Of a stretch of 64,000 nt of DNA, positions 1 to 8,155 are shown piece by piece (the stretch's first letter is position 1; the number at the start of each line of letters is the position of its first letter). The DNA comes from Paenibacillus tyrphae (GTDB lineage: Bacteria > Bacillota > Bacilli > Paenibacillales > NBRC-103111). The DNA lies in assembly GCF_000722545.1 (NCBI RefSeq), contig NZ_JNVM01000017.1, positions 310,001 to 374,000 on the forward strand, read 5' to 3'. The position numbers and the translations under genes are program-made. The notes beneath the pieces were generated by a model. The model saw nothing but the letters and a program-made list of their open reading frames with translations. It had not been told where the DNA came from and did no database searches.

Positions 1-959
1 ATGGGATTGGGTATGGTTTTTTTCGGTCAGAGACAGTGAATGGAGTTCCCTACTTGTGGGCGAATGGAGGAATTGATGGATTTAATTCGAAAATGGTGCT
101 CATTCCTTCCCATTCGATCGGTATCTTCATTACCGCCAACACCGGAGATAGCGGGATGGAAATGCACGGGAAAGTCGTTCATGCCATATCCCAAATTATC
201 GACTCGAAAGTAGCCCACAAGCCGCTTCCTCCCCTTGAAAGTTCAGGGAGTGCAATCAAGGAACTGGAAGGACGATACGAGCTGCAATTGGCAGCGGAGC
301 ATGGCTGGGCCAAGGGGCTTCGCTTGCTAGGCAGCGTACCCTATACGGTTGAAGCAAAAGACGATCGAACATTAGTGGTGACCGGCTTATTCCAGAACGA
401 CGGGCAACAGATGCTCAGGAAAGAGTTTACCCAAGTAGATGAAAGGTTCTTCCAAGAAGTCGGCGGGGAGGAACAGCTGTACTTTCATAAAGAACAGGGG
501 AGATGGACGCTGACAGGGCCGATGTACTTCTCAATCCCGCGCACGGCTTCCTTTGAGTCGGGAACTGTCTTGTTGGCGCTGTATGTGGTACCCGGCATTT
601 TGTTCACGCTTATTCCGCTCCTATGGATCGTGAGGTACGCGATACGGCAATGGCGCAAGCAATCGCACAGCATCTCTGTAGTTGTTCCAATCATCGCTCT
701 CCTTCAGAGCATATTCTTCGTTGTCCAGTTCATCTATGGGAATGGAGAGATTCTATACGGATACTCGCAGTTCTATCAGGTCGTGGTGGCTTCAATGCCT
801 CTTATTTCGTCGGCCGCGGCTGTTTATTTCTTGATTCGAATCTTTACTGCCAAGGAGCTTGACCGATGGAAGACCGTAAACGTTGGGATCGCCGTGCTTA
901 CACTCCTTTATACGGCTTACTTGTTCTATTGGAACTTTCTTTCCGTACATTACTCTTAG
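1..959 (+). CDS. Serine hydrolase (class C beta-lactamase-like) with C-terminal membrane domain, 5' end missing
   Basis: The gene enters from the left edge; the frame is open from base 3, upstream of the first in-frame ATG at 36, so the N-terminus lies outside the window. The visible start contains a GIGYGF segment followed by ANGGIDGFNS, which resembles the conserved glycine-rich loop of serine beta-lactamase-like hydrolases. The SxxK and YxN catalytic motifs would be upstream and cannot be checked. From about residue 170 of the visible part there are four hydrophobic stretches, so the protein is probably a membrane-anchored peptidase or esterase with its catalytic domain outside the cell, as in other Bacillales proteins of this family. 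The CPBP protease gene follows 15 bases later on the same strand, so the two may be co-transcribed. The substrate is unknown. Confidence 0.75.
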   Translation, partial: GIGYGFFRSETVNGVPYLWANGGIDGFNSKMVLIPSHSIGIFITANTGDSGMEMHGKVVHAISQIIDSKVAHKPLPPLESSGSAIKELEGRYELQLAAEHGWAKGLRLLGSVPYTVEAKDDRTLVVTGLFQNDGQQMLRKEFTQVDERFFQEVGGEEQLYFHKEQGRWTLTGPMYFSIPRTASFESGTVLLALYVVPGILFTLIPLLWIVRYAIRQWRKQSHSISVVVPIIALLQSIFFVVQFIYGNGEILYGYSQFYQVVVASMPLISSAAAVYFLIRIFTAKELDRWKTVNVGIAVLTLLYTAYLFYWNFLSVHYS

Positions 960-974
960 GATTAGGAGGCTATA

Positions 975-1796
975 ATGATGTCGCTTAAACGAACGATTGT
1001 CTATTATCTGGGGATAACGCTTGGGATTACTTTCATTATGCAAGCGGTGATCGGGGCAGCTTACACCCCCGCAAATATCATCTTGATGATGTGGGTGCCA
1101 GGCTTGGCTGCCGTGGTATTCACCTTGTTCGGCAAGGCGCCGCGGCCCGGAATGCTTGGTTTACGGTTTTGCCGCCCCTATGATTTGATTATGGCAGCTG
1201 CAATCCCCGCCCTAACGTTTGTCATTACCACCGCAGGCTCGGCTCTATTATTCGAGGGCAGCATCAGATGGGGGGATTACAAGCTTATAGCTGTAACGGA
1301 CAGCTTCACGCTGAATCTCCTCGTCACGATCCTCGTGGTCGTAGCCAAATCTTCCCTGTTCGCGCTTGGCGAAGAGTTGGGCTGGAGAGGGTATGCGCAA
1401 AGCCGGATGATCGCTTCATTCGGTTCCGTGAAGGGGATTGTGATTCTGGGTGTCGTATGGGGATACTGGCATTTCGGGGTTACCCTTACGGGAGCTACCT
1501 TTAAAGGCGCGCCGTTGCTAGGGGCACTTGTCTTGATGCCGCTAGCATGCATCGGCATGTCGTTCATATTCGCATGGTTGACTCTGAAGTCAGGCTCCGT
1601 ATGGCCTGCTGCTGTGGCCCATGGAATAACGAATATTCTCTTTGATTTCTCGTTCCTCTTAACCGATTATAAAGGAAGCGCGGCTCTGTACTATACTTGG
1701 ATTGTCGCGGTGATGTTACTCGTGGGAGGCATCTTTATGTGCTTGATCCAAAGAATGCGGCCCCCGGTTACGGAAGGCACGAACAGTGCTGCCTGA
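975..1796 (+). CDS. CPBP family intramembrane glutamic endopeptidase
   Basis: This is a 273-residue, strongly hydrophobic protein with about seven to eight membrane segments. It carries the three signatures of the CPBP (CAAX protease / bacteriocin-processing) family: EELGWRGY near residue 133 (the EExxxR motif), WHFGVTL near residue 165, and AHGITNILFD near residue 215. These residues form the glutamate/histidine active site inside the membrane. The start at 975 follows the ribosome site AGGAGG with normal spacing; a second ATG lies directly after it. Family members process prenylated proteins or peptides, or act in bacteriocin self-immunity; nothing here fixes the substrate. It probably shares an mRNA with the upstream serine hydrolase. 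Confidence 0.88.
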   Translation: MMSLKRTIVYYLGITLGITFIMQAVIGAAYTPANIILMMWVPGLAAVVFTLFGKAPRPGMLGLRFCRPYDLIMAAAIPALTFVITTAGSALLFEGSIRWGDYKLIAVTDSFTLNLLVTILVVVAKSSLFALGEELGWRGYAQSRMIASFGSVKGIVILGVVWGYWHFGVTLTGATFKGAPLLGALVLMPLACIGMSFIFAWLTLKSGSVWPAAVAHGITNILFDFSFLLTDYKGSAALYYTWIVAVMLLVGGIFMCLIQRMRPPVTEGTNSAA

Positions 1797-1818
1797 TCCC
1801 AATTAAGGAATATCTTCT

Positions 1819-1863
1819 TAGGCCCGAGTACGATCGAATGACACTCGAACGTGCTCGGGCCTC
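1819..1863 (+). terminator. Hairpin after the CPBP gene
   Basis: The arms GGCCCGAGTACG and CGTGCTCGGGCC pair almost perfectly around a loop of about 17 bases. The hairpin lies about 25 bases after the CPBP stop codon. The following T content is weak, so termination is inferred from position and stem strength. The rest of 1797-2064 shows no convincing gene. Confidence 0.5.
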
Positions 1864-2064
1864 TTCGGCGCTTCTGGAGTTCCGCTCTCCAATTTGTGTT
1901 AAGGTTCAGCTGAAGGGGTCGATCTTCACCTCGCACGCTCGTCGATCCATGGTCGAGGAGGAATGCTCCGCTAAATGTAGAATATTCTCAAAGTGGGGGT
2001 CGAGAAGTCTTCCCGCCAATATGTTAATACAAGTTGAATCCTAGAAGAACCGAGGACACGACCA

Positions 2065-3137
2065 ATGAAGCTTCAATTACTATATAACGAATATCTGAAT
2101 CTAAAATTCAACAGGGGATTACCGTCCGTTTCAACGGATTGCTTTGAATACTGCCTTTATGAAGACGACAGTGCAGAATTATTCTTTATCGGTCGCGAGA
2201 ATGAGTCGTTTATCGAGTGGGCGGATGAATTACAACCGAAAGATCCGAATTACACCGTAAACCCGGACTGGAAGCCTGTGCTCTCGGCTTTTTTTGAACA
2301 TCTCGATGTCTATGATGAGCTAATACTCTATTATCTGTTGTTTACGATCAACAAGACGATGTCCATCGTCAAGGTCAATCCGTACAATGCAATGAATGAT
2401 TTTATGAAAAACTATTGTTTTTTCAGTTAGCTCAATTGTCGGATGCTACAAGCTTGAACGATGAACAGAGACAGCAATTACGAGACTTTTTCTTCTTTTT
2501 CTACCTTTATACTCATCCGGTGAATGAGGAGACCCTCTACTCCTTTTCATTCCGCGGGCAAGATTTGGTTCATACGAAAACCAATATCCATATGGAGCAT
2601 TATTTTTCTGTTTACCACGATTACTACAGCGAGCATCTCGACAAGCACAGAGATGAATTAGTCATCGCTCCCCATGAAATAAATGCCTGCAAACATCTCA
2701 CGCTGGAGCTGTTAAGGGCAATAGAGGGGAAATCGCCCAAGCTGGCCATGCCTTCGGAAGAAGGCTTGGAAGATATATTACGACTGATCAATGACGTCGA
2801 TTATTTGATCCATAGCTATTCCGAGAATAAAACAACGGTATTCGGGATGATGAGAGACTTTCTCTCTGACCATCGCTCTAACCCCTATCGCGAGCATTGT
2901 TTCTGTACGCTGCTTCAGAATTATGTCTGTTATATCCTTTATTTTAAGTTTGATGAAATTCATGATTTGGTAGATTACTTCAAAGGCACTCCGTCATGGT
3001 GCGAAACGATCATCAATAAAATCTTTGCGGACGCCATCTTCATTCAGAAGATGATGAGGCAGAACCGTATAGATATTACCGAGTATGGAGATGTAGTCGA
3101 ATTGTTCGACGAAGAGGCCCGAAGGATCTATCTGTAA
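2065..3137 (+). pseudogene. Unknown helical protein, split by a one-base frameshift
   Basis: Two adjacent reading frames look like one gene of about 357 codons. The first frame runs from ATG 2065 to a stop at 2428-2430, and the second continues from about 2406 to 3137. The break lies at a run of five A at 2407-2411. One extra A would read MKKLLFFQLAQLSD straight into the second frame, without the in-frame stop. The ribosome site before 2065 (GAGG) is weak. The protein is rich in aromatic and acidic residues with no signal peptide or membrane segment, and no family was recognised. The frameshift could be a real mutation or a homopolymer sequencing error. The frames overlap and there is no separate ribosome site for the second, so two independent genes are less likely. 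Confidence 0.6.
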
Positions 3138-3170
3138 TCAGTTTAACGGGGTTATCGGCGAAAAATGCGA

Positions 3171-3195
3171 AAGGAGCCTGCCGCGGCAGCTCCTT
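3171..3195 (-). terminator. Terminator hairpin of the ankyrin gene
   Basis: AAGGAGCCTGCCG pairs with CGGCAGCTCCTT, with one bulge. It sits 10 bases beyond the stop of the minus-strand ankyrin gene. Read on the minus strand it is followed by a T-rich stretch, so it mainly serves that gene, while also lying after the plus-strand unknown gene. Confidence 0.55.
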
Positions 3196-3204
3196 CACAA
3201 CATG

Positions 3205-4248
3205 TTAACCCATCATATGAAGAATGGCTTTGTTTACACATGCTCTGGCTAAATCTACAGCTGTCTTCCCATCTCGATCTGTAGCATGAATGTCCGCGCC
3301 ATATGCTAACAGCATTTCAATCGCGGCAACATTTTCCCTCCTAATCGCTCGATGCAAGGCGGTTTGTTTATAATCATTTCTATATTCAAGATTAGCTCCG
3401 TGATCCAGCAGGAATTTAATCCCCACAATGTTATTGAAATCCGCAAAGCTATGTAGAGGAGGGAATGGCTTCTTTTCCTGGTTCACATCACAGCCCAGCC
3501 TTAGAATATCTTCCAGCAGAGCTTCGTCTCTACAATGAAGAGCAATCCCGAAGCCCTTCTTATTCACCTCTTTTTGATAAACATCGGGAAATTCCAGACG
3601 AATATAATTCACAATATCGCTTGAGCGTTTAAAAGCAATTTCCAGAGGCGTTTGAGTCAGAGAACGTTTTCCTACATTTGCCCCCTTCTCGGCCACTAAT
3701 CTAAATGCCTCTAAATTATTGTGTTTACTACAAAACTGCAATGAAGTGCCACGATACTTAAGAACTTTGTCTAAATCGGATTTGCTTGCGTGGGTGACTA
3801 GTTCCTTAATTTTCCCCATGTCGTTCATATAACATGCGAATACTAATGTATTCTTAATTTTCTCCGCCTTTAACGATTGCTGTAAGACTTCTTTTCTTTC
3901 CTCTTCCTTCGGTTCCAAACCATATCTCTGGTAAATGATTAATTCAAAGGCATCCGTATCAAAAAGCTCAGGATTCATATCGTTCACAAGGCCGTGCTCA
4001 ACTAATTTGCCCGCGTCGACTTTGATACAAAGAATGCCCTTTCCCAGCATGAGTTCCTCAATTTCGTTCATATACTTATCAAAAAGAGCAATCGTGATGT
4101 GACCATCATAGGAAACTTTGTTTTCGAAAATGGCAAAATAGCCGCTCGTAAACGAATTCGCGGTGCCTAAAATTAAATAGGTATATGTTTTTTCGCTTAG
4201 CATAGGTTCATTGATAATCGCGTCTACTAAATCAGCAAGGTTTTTCAT
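3205..4248 (-). CDS. Ankyrin-repeat protein
   Basis: This is a 347-residue soluble protein. The N-terminal half (about residues 1-130) is an unrecognised mixed alpha/beta domain. The C-terminal half (about residues 140-345) is a row of roughly six ankyrin repeats. The last are clearest: ahead of residue 345 one reads LLDHGANLEYRN followed by TALHRAI, and then LLAYGADIHATDRDG. Ankyrin repeats bind partner proteins, and bacterial examples often inhibit or scaffold an adjacent enzyme. The start is supported by GGAGGCC about 9 bases upstream. It stands alone between convergent and tandem neighbours, so no partner is obvious. No signal peptide is visible. Confidence 0.85.
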   Translation of the reverse strand: MKNLADLVDAIINEPMLSEKTYTYLILGTANSFTSGYFAIFENKVSYDGHITIALFDKYMNEIEELMLGKGILCIKVDAGKLVEHGLVNDMNPELFDTDAFELIIYQRYGLEPKEEERKEVLQQSLKAEKIKNTLVFACYMNDMGKIKELVTHASKSDLDKVLKYRGTSLQFCSKHNNLEAFRLVAEKGANVGKRSLTQTPLEIAFKRSSDIVNYIRLEFPDVYQKEVNKKGFGIALHCRDEALLEDILRLGCDVNQEKKPFPPLHSFADFNNIVGIKFLLDHGANLEYRNDYKQTALHRAIRRENVAAIEMLLAYGADIHATDRDGKTAVDLARACVNKAILHMMG

Positions 4249-4354
4249 CTATTTAGGCCTCCATGTCTTTTCACGATTTCCGAGATAAATTCATCATTCT
4301 GTGGCCCCAGCCATGAGTTCTCAATTCTCCTCCTCGCGCTTCCTCCCTGCAATT

Positions 4355-4726
4355 TCAAGCATTTTTCGAGCATTCAGAGCAGGAGGACTTCCATTCACGT
4401 TGATGGATATATTGCTCGCCCCACTCGCCCAATTGGTCTAAGATGGATTTCAGCGACATTCCTAATTCACTCAGTTCATAGACTACTTTCGGCGGCACTT
4501 GATTATATACCGTTCTAAGGATGATGCCGTCTTCCTCCAACTCCCGAAGCTGCTGAGTTAACATTTTTTGCGTAATCTCGGGAATGGCCTTTTTTAAATC
4601 GCTCGTTCTCTTCGGCGCGGGTCCACAGTTTAAATGACATAAAATCAGCAGTTTCCATTTCCCTCCTAAAACCTCCAATGTCGCTTCTGCGGGGATGTTA
4701 AACGTCCGTGTTGCCTGCCTTTCCAT
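4355..4726 (-). CDS. HxlR family transcriptional regulator
   Basis: A 123-residue winged-helix protein with the family core LEVLGGKWKLLILCHL, then a recognition-helix region (ITQKMLTQQLRELEEDG) and the wing VPPKVVYELSELG. HxlR regulators such as YodB, CatR and HypR of B. subtilis repress divergent quinone or azo-reductases and often sense electrophiles through a cysteine in a CPVEATL-like motif. Here the equivalent segment is IPAEATL, so that cysteine is replaced by isoleucine. Other cysteines are present (LCHLNCG and a C-terminal CSECS). The gene is divergent from the quinone reductase at 4898, with two copies of a 12-base direct repeat between them, so it very probably controls that gene and itself. 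Confidence 0.9.
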   Translation of the reverse strand: MERQATRTFNIPAEATLEVLGGKWKLLILCHLNCGPAPKRTSDLKKAIPEITQKMLTQQLRELEEDGIILRTVYNQVPPKVVYELSELGMSLKSILDQLGEWGEQYIHQREWKSSCSECSKNA

Positions 4727-4761
4727 GAGATCACCATCCTCTCGTCGGTTCTTAGGTATAG

Positions 4762-4792
4762 TTACTTTTTGGTTCCTATATTACTTTTTGGT
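4762..4792. promoter_or_regulatory. Direct-repeat operator between hxlR-like gene and reductase
   Basis: TTACTTTTTGGT occurs at 4762-4773 and again at 4781-4792, a 19-base period, each followed by an imperfect TATA element (CCTATA, CTTATA). It lies in the divergent intergenic region and is the natural binding site for the HxlR protein. The function is inferred from position and repetition. Confidence 0.6.
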
Positions 4793-4897
4793 GCTTATAG
4801 AACATAAAAGTGCGTTCTTCCCTTTTTTTCCTGTATAAGAGATAATTTCATCGTACCTCATTCGAAGTAAAAAGTTGAGAGATGGAAGGTGAACTCA

Positions 4898-5482
4898 ATG
4901 AAAATCTTGACCGTTGTATCGCACCCTAGGGTGAATTCCTTAACCTTTTCTGTTGCAGACAGGTTTCTACAGGGACTCGCTGATGCGGGACACGAAACGG
5001 AGATGCTGGATCTGCATCGCCGCGGCTTTAATCCTGTGTTGTGGGAAGCGGATGAACCGGATTGGTCATCCGATCGCAAGATCTATTCGCCTGAGGTTGA
5101 GGCCGAAATCGAACGAATGAAGAAGTACGATGCTCTCACCTATATTTTCCCGATCTGGTGGTTCAATCTGCCTGCTATGCTCAAGGGATATATCGACCGG
5201 GTATGGAATAATGGTTTTGCGTACGGCTCCAATAAATTGCATCATAAACAAGTACTGTGGCTCGGTCTGGCAGCAGCTCCGAAGGAACTCTTTGAGAAGA
5301 GACAGTACGATAAGATGCTGTCCCAACTGCTGAACACCGGAATAGCCGATTACTGCGGAATCTCTAATAGCAAGGTTGAGATATTATACGATACCTTGGA
5401 TTCAAGGCCGGAAATTTTTGAGAATCTCCTGATGCGAGCTTACCATCTAGGACTCTATTATGACAACGATGCAAGGGTGTAA
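4898..5482 (+). CDS. NAD(P)H oxidoreductase, flavodoxin-2 fold (quinone reductase type)
   Basis: A protein of about 194 residues of the NAD(P)H dehydrogenase (quinone)/KefF-YwrO type. It begins with MKILTVVSHPRVNSLTF, the phosphate-binding loop for FMN/FAD, and contains IFPIWWFNLPAMLKGYIDRV, the typical flavin-ring and dimer segment, followed by FAYG. Such enzymes reduce quinones or other electrophiles by two electrons in the cytoplasm. An in-frame GTG exists at 4889, but the ribosome site GGAAGGTG overlaps it and sits 6 bases before ATG 4898, so the latter is chosen. It is divergent from the HxlR regulator, which suggests induction by an electrophile or oxidant. Confidence 0.87.
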   Translation: MKILTVVSHPRVNSLTFSVADRFLQGLADAGHETEMLDLHRRGFNPVLWEADEPDWSSDRKIYSPEVEAEIERMKKYDALTYIFPIWWFNLPAMLKGYIDRVWNNGFAYGSNKLHHKQVLWLGLAAAPKELFEKRQYDKMLSQLLNTGIADYCGISNSKVEILYDTLDSRPEIFENLLMRAYHLGLYYDNDARV

Positions 5483-5530
5483 CTTGCGTCTTTTTATGCA
5501 CGCGTAGCAAAATCCGTGGTTTGCTCGAAC

Positions 5531-5576
5531 AACAAAAAGGACACGACCCGTTGAAACGAGTTGTGTCCTTTTTGTT
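5531..5576. terminator. Strong bidirectional terminator
   Basis: Twenty-base arms at 5531-5550 and 5557-5576 pair with two mismatches, with an A-run on the left and a T-run on the right. It lies about 50 bases after the reductase stop codon. The rest of 5577-5754 has no recognisable gene. Confidence 0.8.
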
Positions 5577-5754
5577 TTTATATAATGGCTTCGTTAATAT
5601 AAATGAATAGCGAGGACATAAATACAATCAATATATGGTGCTTCGCATCGCCAAACTAAAAATGACATCATGTATCCACCTTCTCTGAAGCAGAGTAGAT
5701 CGTGATGTCATCTACTTCCACCTGGTGTGTCTAAAAGGTCACTAAAATGATATA

Positions 5755-6103
5755 TTGTTGATAATGAACGGAGTGATGGCCGAACTGCTCAATCCTCGAA
5801 ATGACTTTCTTTCTAAGGGTATTTTCGGCAGTGAAGAAAATCGCGATGTTTTGCTGGCTTTCCTTAACAGAACGTTTTTCGAGGCTGGAAAACGGCCGCT
5901 GACAGAAATTGTTCTGCTTAATCCCTACCCCGATGCTCCCCGAGATAAGTCTGGATATTCGCGGCAAAACGACAGAAGGCGATCTGATCAATGTAGAAAA
6001 CGCAGTTGCTGCCATCAATACGCGGCTCTTTTTCTATCAATGGAGTGCCGATCTGCATTGTATAGTAAGGGGGTATTCGGGTAATTTAAGCTACGAAAGT
6101 TGA
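5755..6103 (+). pseudogene. Rpn/PD-(D/E)XK transposase-type nuclease remnant
   Basis: The first frame (from 5761) reads MAELLNPRNDFLSKGIFGSEENRDVLLAFLNR in two successive parts, then a PLTEIVLLNPY segment. That order is characteristic of the N-terminus of Rpn-family recombination-promoting nucleases. After NPYPDAP the sequence continues in another frame as ISLDIRGKTTEGDLINVE and then TRLFFYQWS. These match the next conserved blocks of the family (the acidic nuclease residue and the RTLFYWSRLY block). The gene is therefore frameshifted near 5935 and truncated to about one third of the usual 280-300 residues. It ends one base before the stop of the convergent solute-binding protein gene. It is a dead mobile-element-associated gene. 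Confidence 0.72.
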
Positions 6104-6104
6104 G

Positions 6105-7445
6105 TCAATTGTTTCTAAGGATCAAGTTTCCTTCTTCTTGCCATTCACTGAGTGCTTCTTTAACTATCTTTTTGCCCTGTAAAACTTCATTAAATTTAGT
6201 TATTCCGATATCTTGTACATGAAGTAAGTTGATATTGCTTCGAAGCATCGACTCTTCTAACGGTTTTGTAGACGGAATTAACTTATAAAAAGCTTTAACA
6301 TTATAGTTGTCCGCCCCTTTAATAAAGGAAGTTCTAGAAACCAGAAAGCTAGTTTCTCTCGATTTAACCTCAGCCCATTCGTTTCCATTGATTAACTTCA
6401 AATAATTCCATGCACTTTCGATATTGTTTCCCTTAGAATTAATAGCCATTAGTCCTTTCAAATTAATTGTTCCACCAGTATTGGGATTCTCGGGATGAGC
6501 AGGAAGAGCAGCTATTCCCCAATCAAGCCCAGACTTAGTTGCTTTCATTTCTTTTATTAGCTCTTGTAATTCATTATACTGCAAAATCGACATGGCCAAT
6601 TTTCCTTTAAGGAATAAGCTTTTTGCATCTTCATTTTCATTTTTGTCATCATAATTTGGAAAAGTTTTGTTTGAATTAAGCTCCTGTATCTTGTTCCAAC
6701 AATTTTCCCAAAATTTGTTATTAACAAGCAGCTCCTTTGAGGAAGTATCTACCATCTGAATACCAGATGAAGCTATATAAGAATTCAATATTGAATAAAA
6801 AGAATTTGATTTATTAAAGCTGAAAGAAAATCCATAAATTTTTGAGTCAGTATTTTTAGTTAGATGCATTGCTTTTACAAATATTTCATCCCATGTCTGA
6901 TCGTCTGTTGGATAGGACACCTTAGCATCATCAAATATTTTTTTATTGTATATAAGAGCATTTGTTGAGAATTGTGGCGCAAGAGCGTATATTTTACCCT
7001 CACCCATCTTTTTCATTGTTTCAACAACAGGCAGTGCTATTCCTGAAATATCATAGTTATCTTTTTTTATTAAAGAATCCAATGGAACTATTAAATTATC
7101 CGCTATAAGTAACGGTAACTGATCATAGTTGGTCATTACTATATCAGGAGGGTTGGGATCACTCATTTTATCTTTCATAACTTGAATAGGATCTAATTGA
7201 TTATTGTTATTCGGGTTATCTATCACCGGCAAAACCCTTACTTTTACAGAAGGATAGGTGTACTCATAAAAATCAGTATATTGTGATCTGAAATACTCTT
7301 CCCCCCTTGCACCTCCATAATATAGATCCATAATTTTCAATTCTCCAGAAGGCAGCTTTGTAACATTATCTTTTGAGCAAGAGATGATAAGTATTGTACA
7401 TAAAAAAGTACTTGAAGCGATTAATACCTTTTTTATGATGTCCAT
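6105..7445 (-). CDS. Extracellular solute-binding lipoprotein (ABC family 1 type)
   Basis: A 446-residue protein with a short signal sequence ending in the lipobox LIISC, so the mature protein is a lipid-anchored extracytoplasmic protein beginning CSKDN. The body has the build of carbohydrate-type solute-binding proteins: a hinge region with PPDIVMTNYDQLP and YALAPQFSTNALIYNKKIF, then GKLAMSILQYNELQELIKE and a C-terminal AWNYLKLINGNEWAE. It is the last gene of the AT-rich six-gene operon; it follows the ATPase by 43 bases. Its membership is odd, because MacB/FtsX-type transporters normally do not use such a binding protein. It may deliver or sense a ligand for the system, or simply be co-transcribed. 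Confidence 0.82.
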   Translation of the reverse strand: MDIIKKVLIASSTFLCTILIISCSKDNVTKLPSGELKIMDLYYGGARGEEYFRSQYTDFYEYTYPSVKVRVLPVIDNPNNNNQLDPIQVMKDKMSDPNPPDIVMTNYDQLPLLIADNLIVPLDSLIKKDNYDISGIALPVVETMKKMGEGKIYALAPQFSTNALIYNKKIFDDAKVSYPTDDQTWDEIFVKAMHLTKNTDSKIYGFSFSFNKSNSFYSILNSYIASSGIQMVDTSSKELLVNNKFWENCWNKIQELNSNKTFPNYDDKNENEDAKSLFLKGKLAMSILQYNELQELIKEMKATKSGLDWGIAALPAHPENPNTGGTINLKGLMAINSKGNNIESAWNYLKLINGNEWAEVKSRETSFLVSRTSFIKGADNYNVKAFYKLIPSTKPLEESMLRSNINLLHVQDIGITKFNEVLQGKKIVKEALSEWQEEGNLILRNN

Positions 7446-7488
7446 ACAATATTCCTCACAATTTTCCTTAGTTTTATTCGGAAGACTA

Positions 7489-8154
7489 CTATCCTACGAC
7501 GGTCCCATCTTTCATATAAATCCTTTTCTCACAGTAATCAGCTATGGTTTCATCATGAGTAACGATAATAATCGTTTTCCCGGCGCGATTTAAATTTTTC
7601 AAAAGCAACATCACGTCCTGTCCGTTTTGTTGATCAAGCGCTCCAGTCGGTTCATCGGCTAAAATAAATTCCGGCTCTCCAACGATTGCCCTTGCTATCG
7701 CTACTCTCTGTTGCTGCCCTCCCGACAATTGATGCGGCTTTTTATTACGGGCATCAATAAGATCGAACTTTTCAAGTGCCTCTACAGCTAACTTCTTGCA
7801 CTCTTTATAAGGCATTTTCCTGTAGAGTAATGGAAGCATAACGTTTTCTAAGGCTGTATATTTTGGAATCAATGAATAATTTTGAAATATAAAACCTATT
7901 TTTTGATTTCTAATTTTGGCCAATTGCTTGTGATTGAGATGATTTACATGCATCCCTTCTAATATATATTCCCCGCTAGTAGCTTTATCTAGACATCCTA
8001 TAATATTTAACAAAGTGGATTTACCTGATCCGGAACGTCCCATGATCGCAATCATCTCACCTTTGTTTACTTTTAAGCAAACATCATGAAGCGCCCTGCT
8101 TGTAACATCCGTATTTGAATATACCTTAGTTATATTTTTTAATTCGATAAACAT
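7489..8154 (-). CDS. ABC transporter ATP-binding protein, MacB/LolD type
   Basis: A 221-residue single nucleotide-binding domain. Walker A is GRSGSGKST near residue 40, the signature is LSGGQQQRVAIARA near residue 140, and Walker B is FILADEPTGALD near residue 160, followed by the H-loop IIVTHDE. The EPTGALD sequence is typical of the MacB/LolD/FtsE group, which powers FtsX-fold permeases. ATG 8154 is chosen over GTG 8166 because GAGGTGG lies about 9 bases before it; this leaves one base between it and the preceding permease stop. With the two permeases it forms a complete MacB-like transporter. Confidence 0.93.
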   Translation of the reverse strand: MFIELKNITKVYSNTDVTSRALHDVCLKVNKGEMIAIMGRSGSGKSTLLNIIGCLDKATSGEYILEGMHVNHLNHKQLAKIRNQKIGFIFQNYSLIPKYTALENVMLPLLYRKMPYKECKKLAVEALEKFDLIDARNKKPHQLSGGQQQRVAIARAIVGEPEFILADEPTGALDQQNGQDVMLLLKNLNRAGKTIIIVTHDETIADYCEKRIYMKDGTVVG

Positions 8155-8155
8155 C

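Noticed and set aside
1697..2044. Plus-strand frame of 115 codons after the CPBP gene
   Set aside because: It overlaps the CPBP gene end and a terminator hairpin, has no ribosome site, and the translation has no recognisable features.
5531..5576. The long inverted repeat as an IS end
   Set aside because: It is a symmetric stem with A- and T-runs just after a stop codon, as expected for a terminator; no transposase is linked to it.
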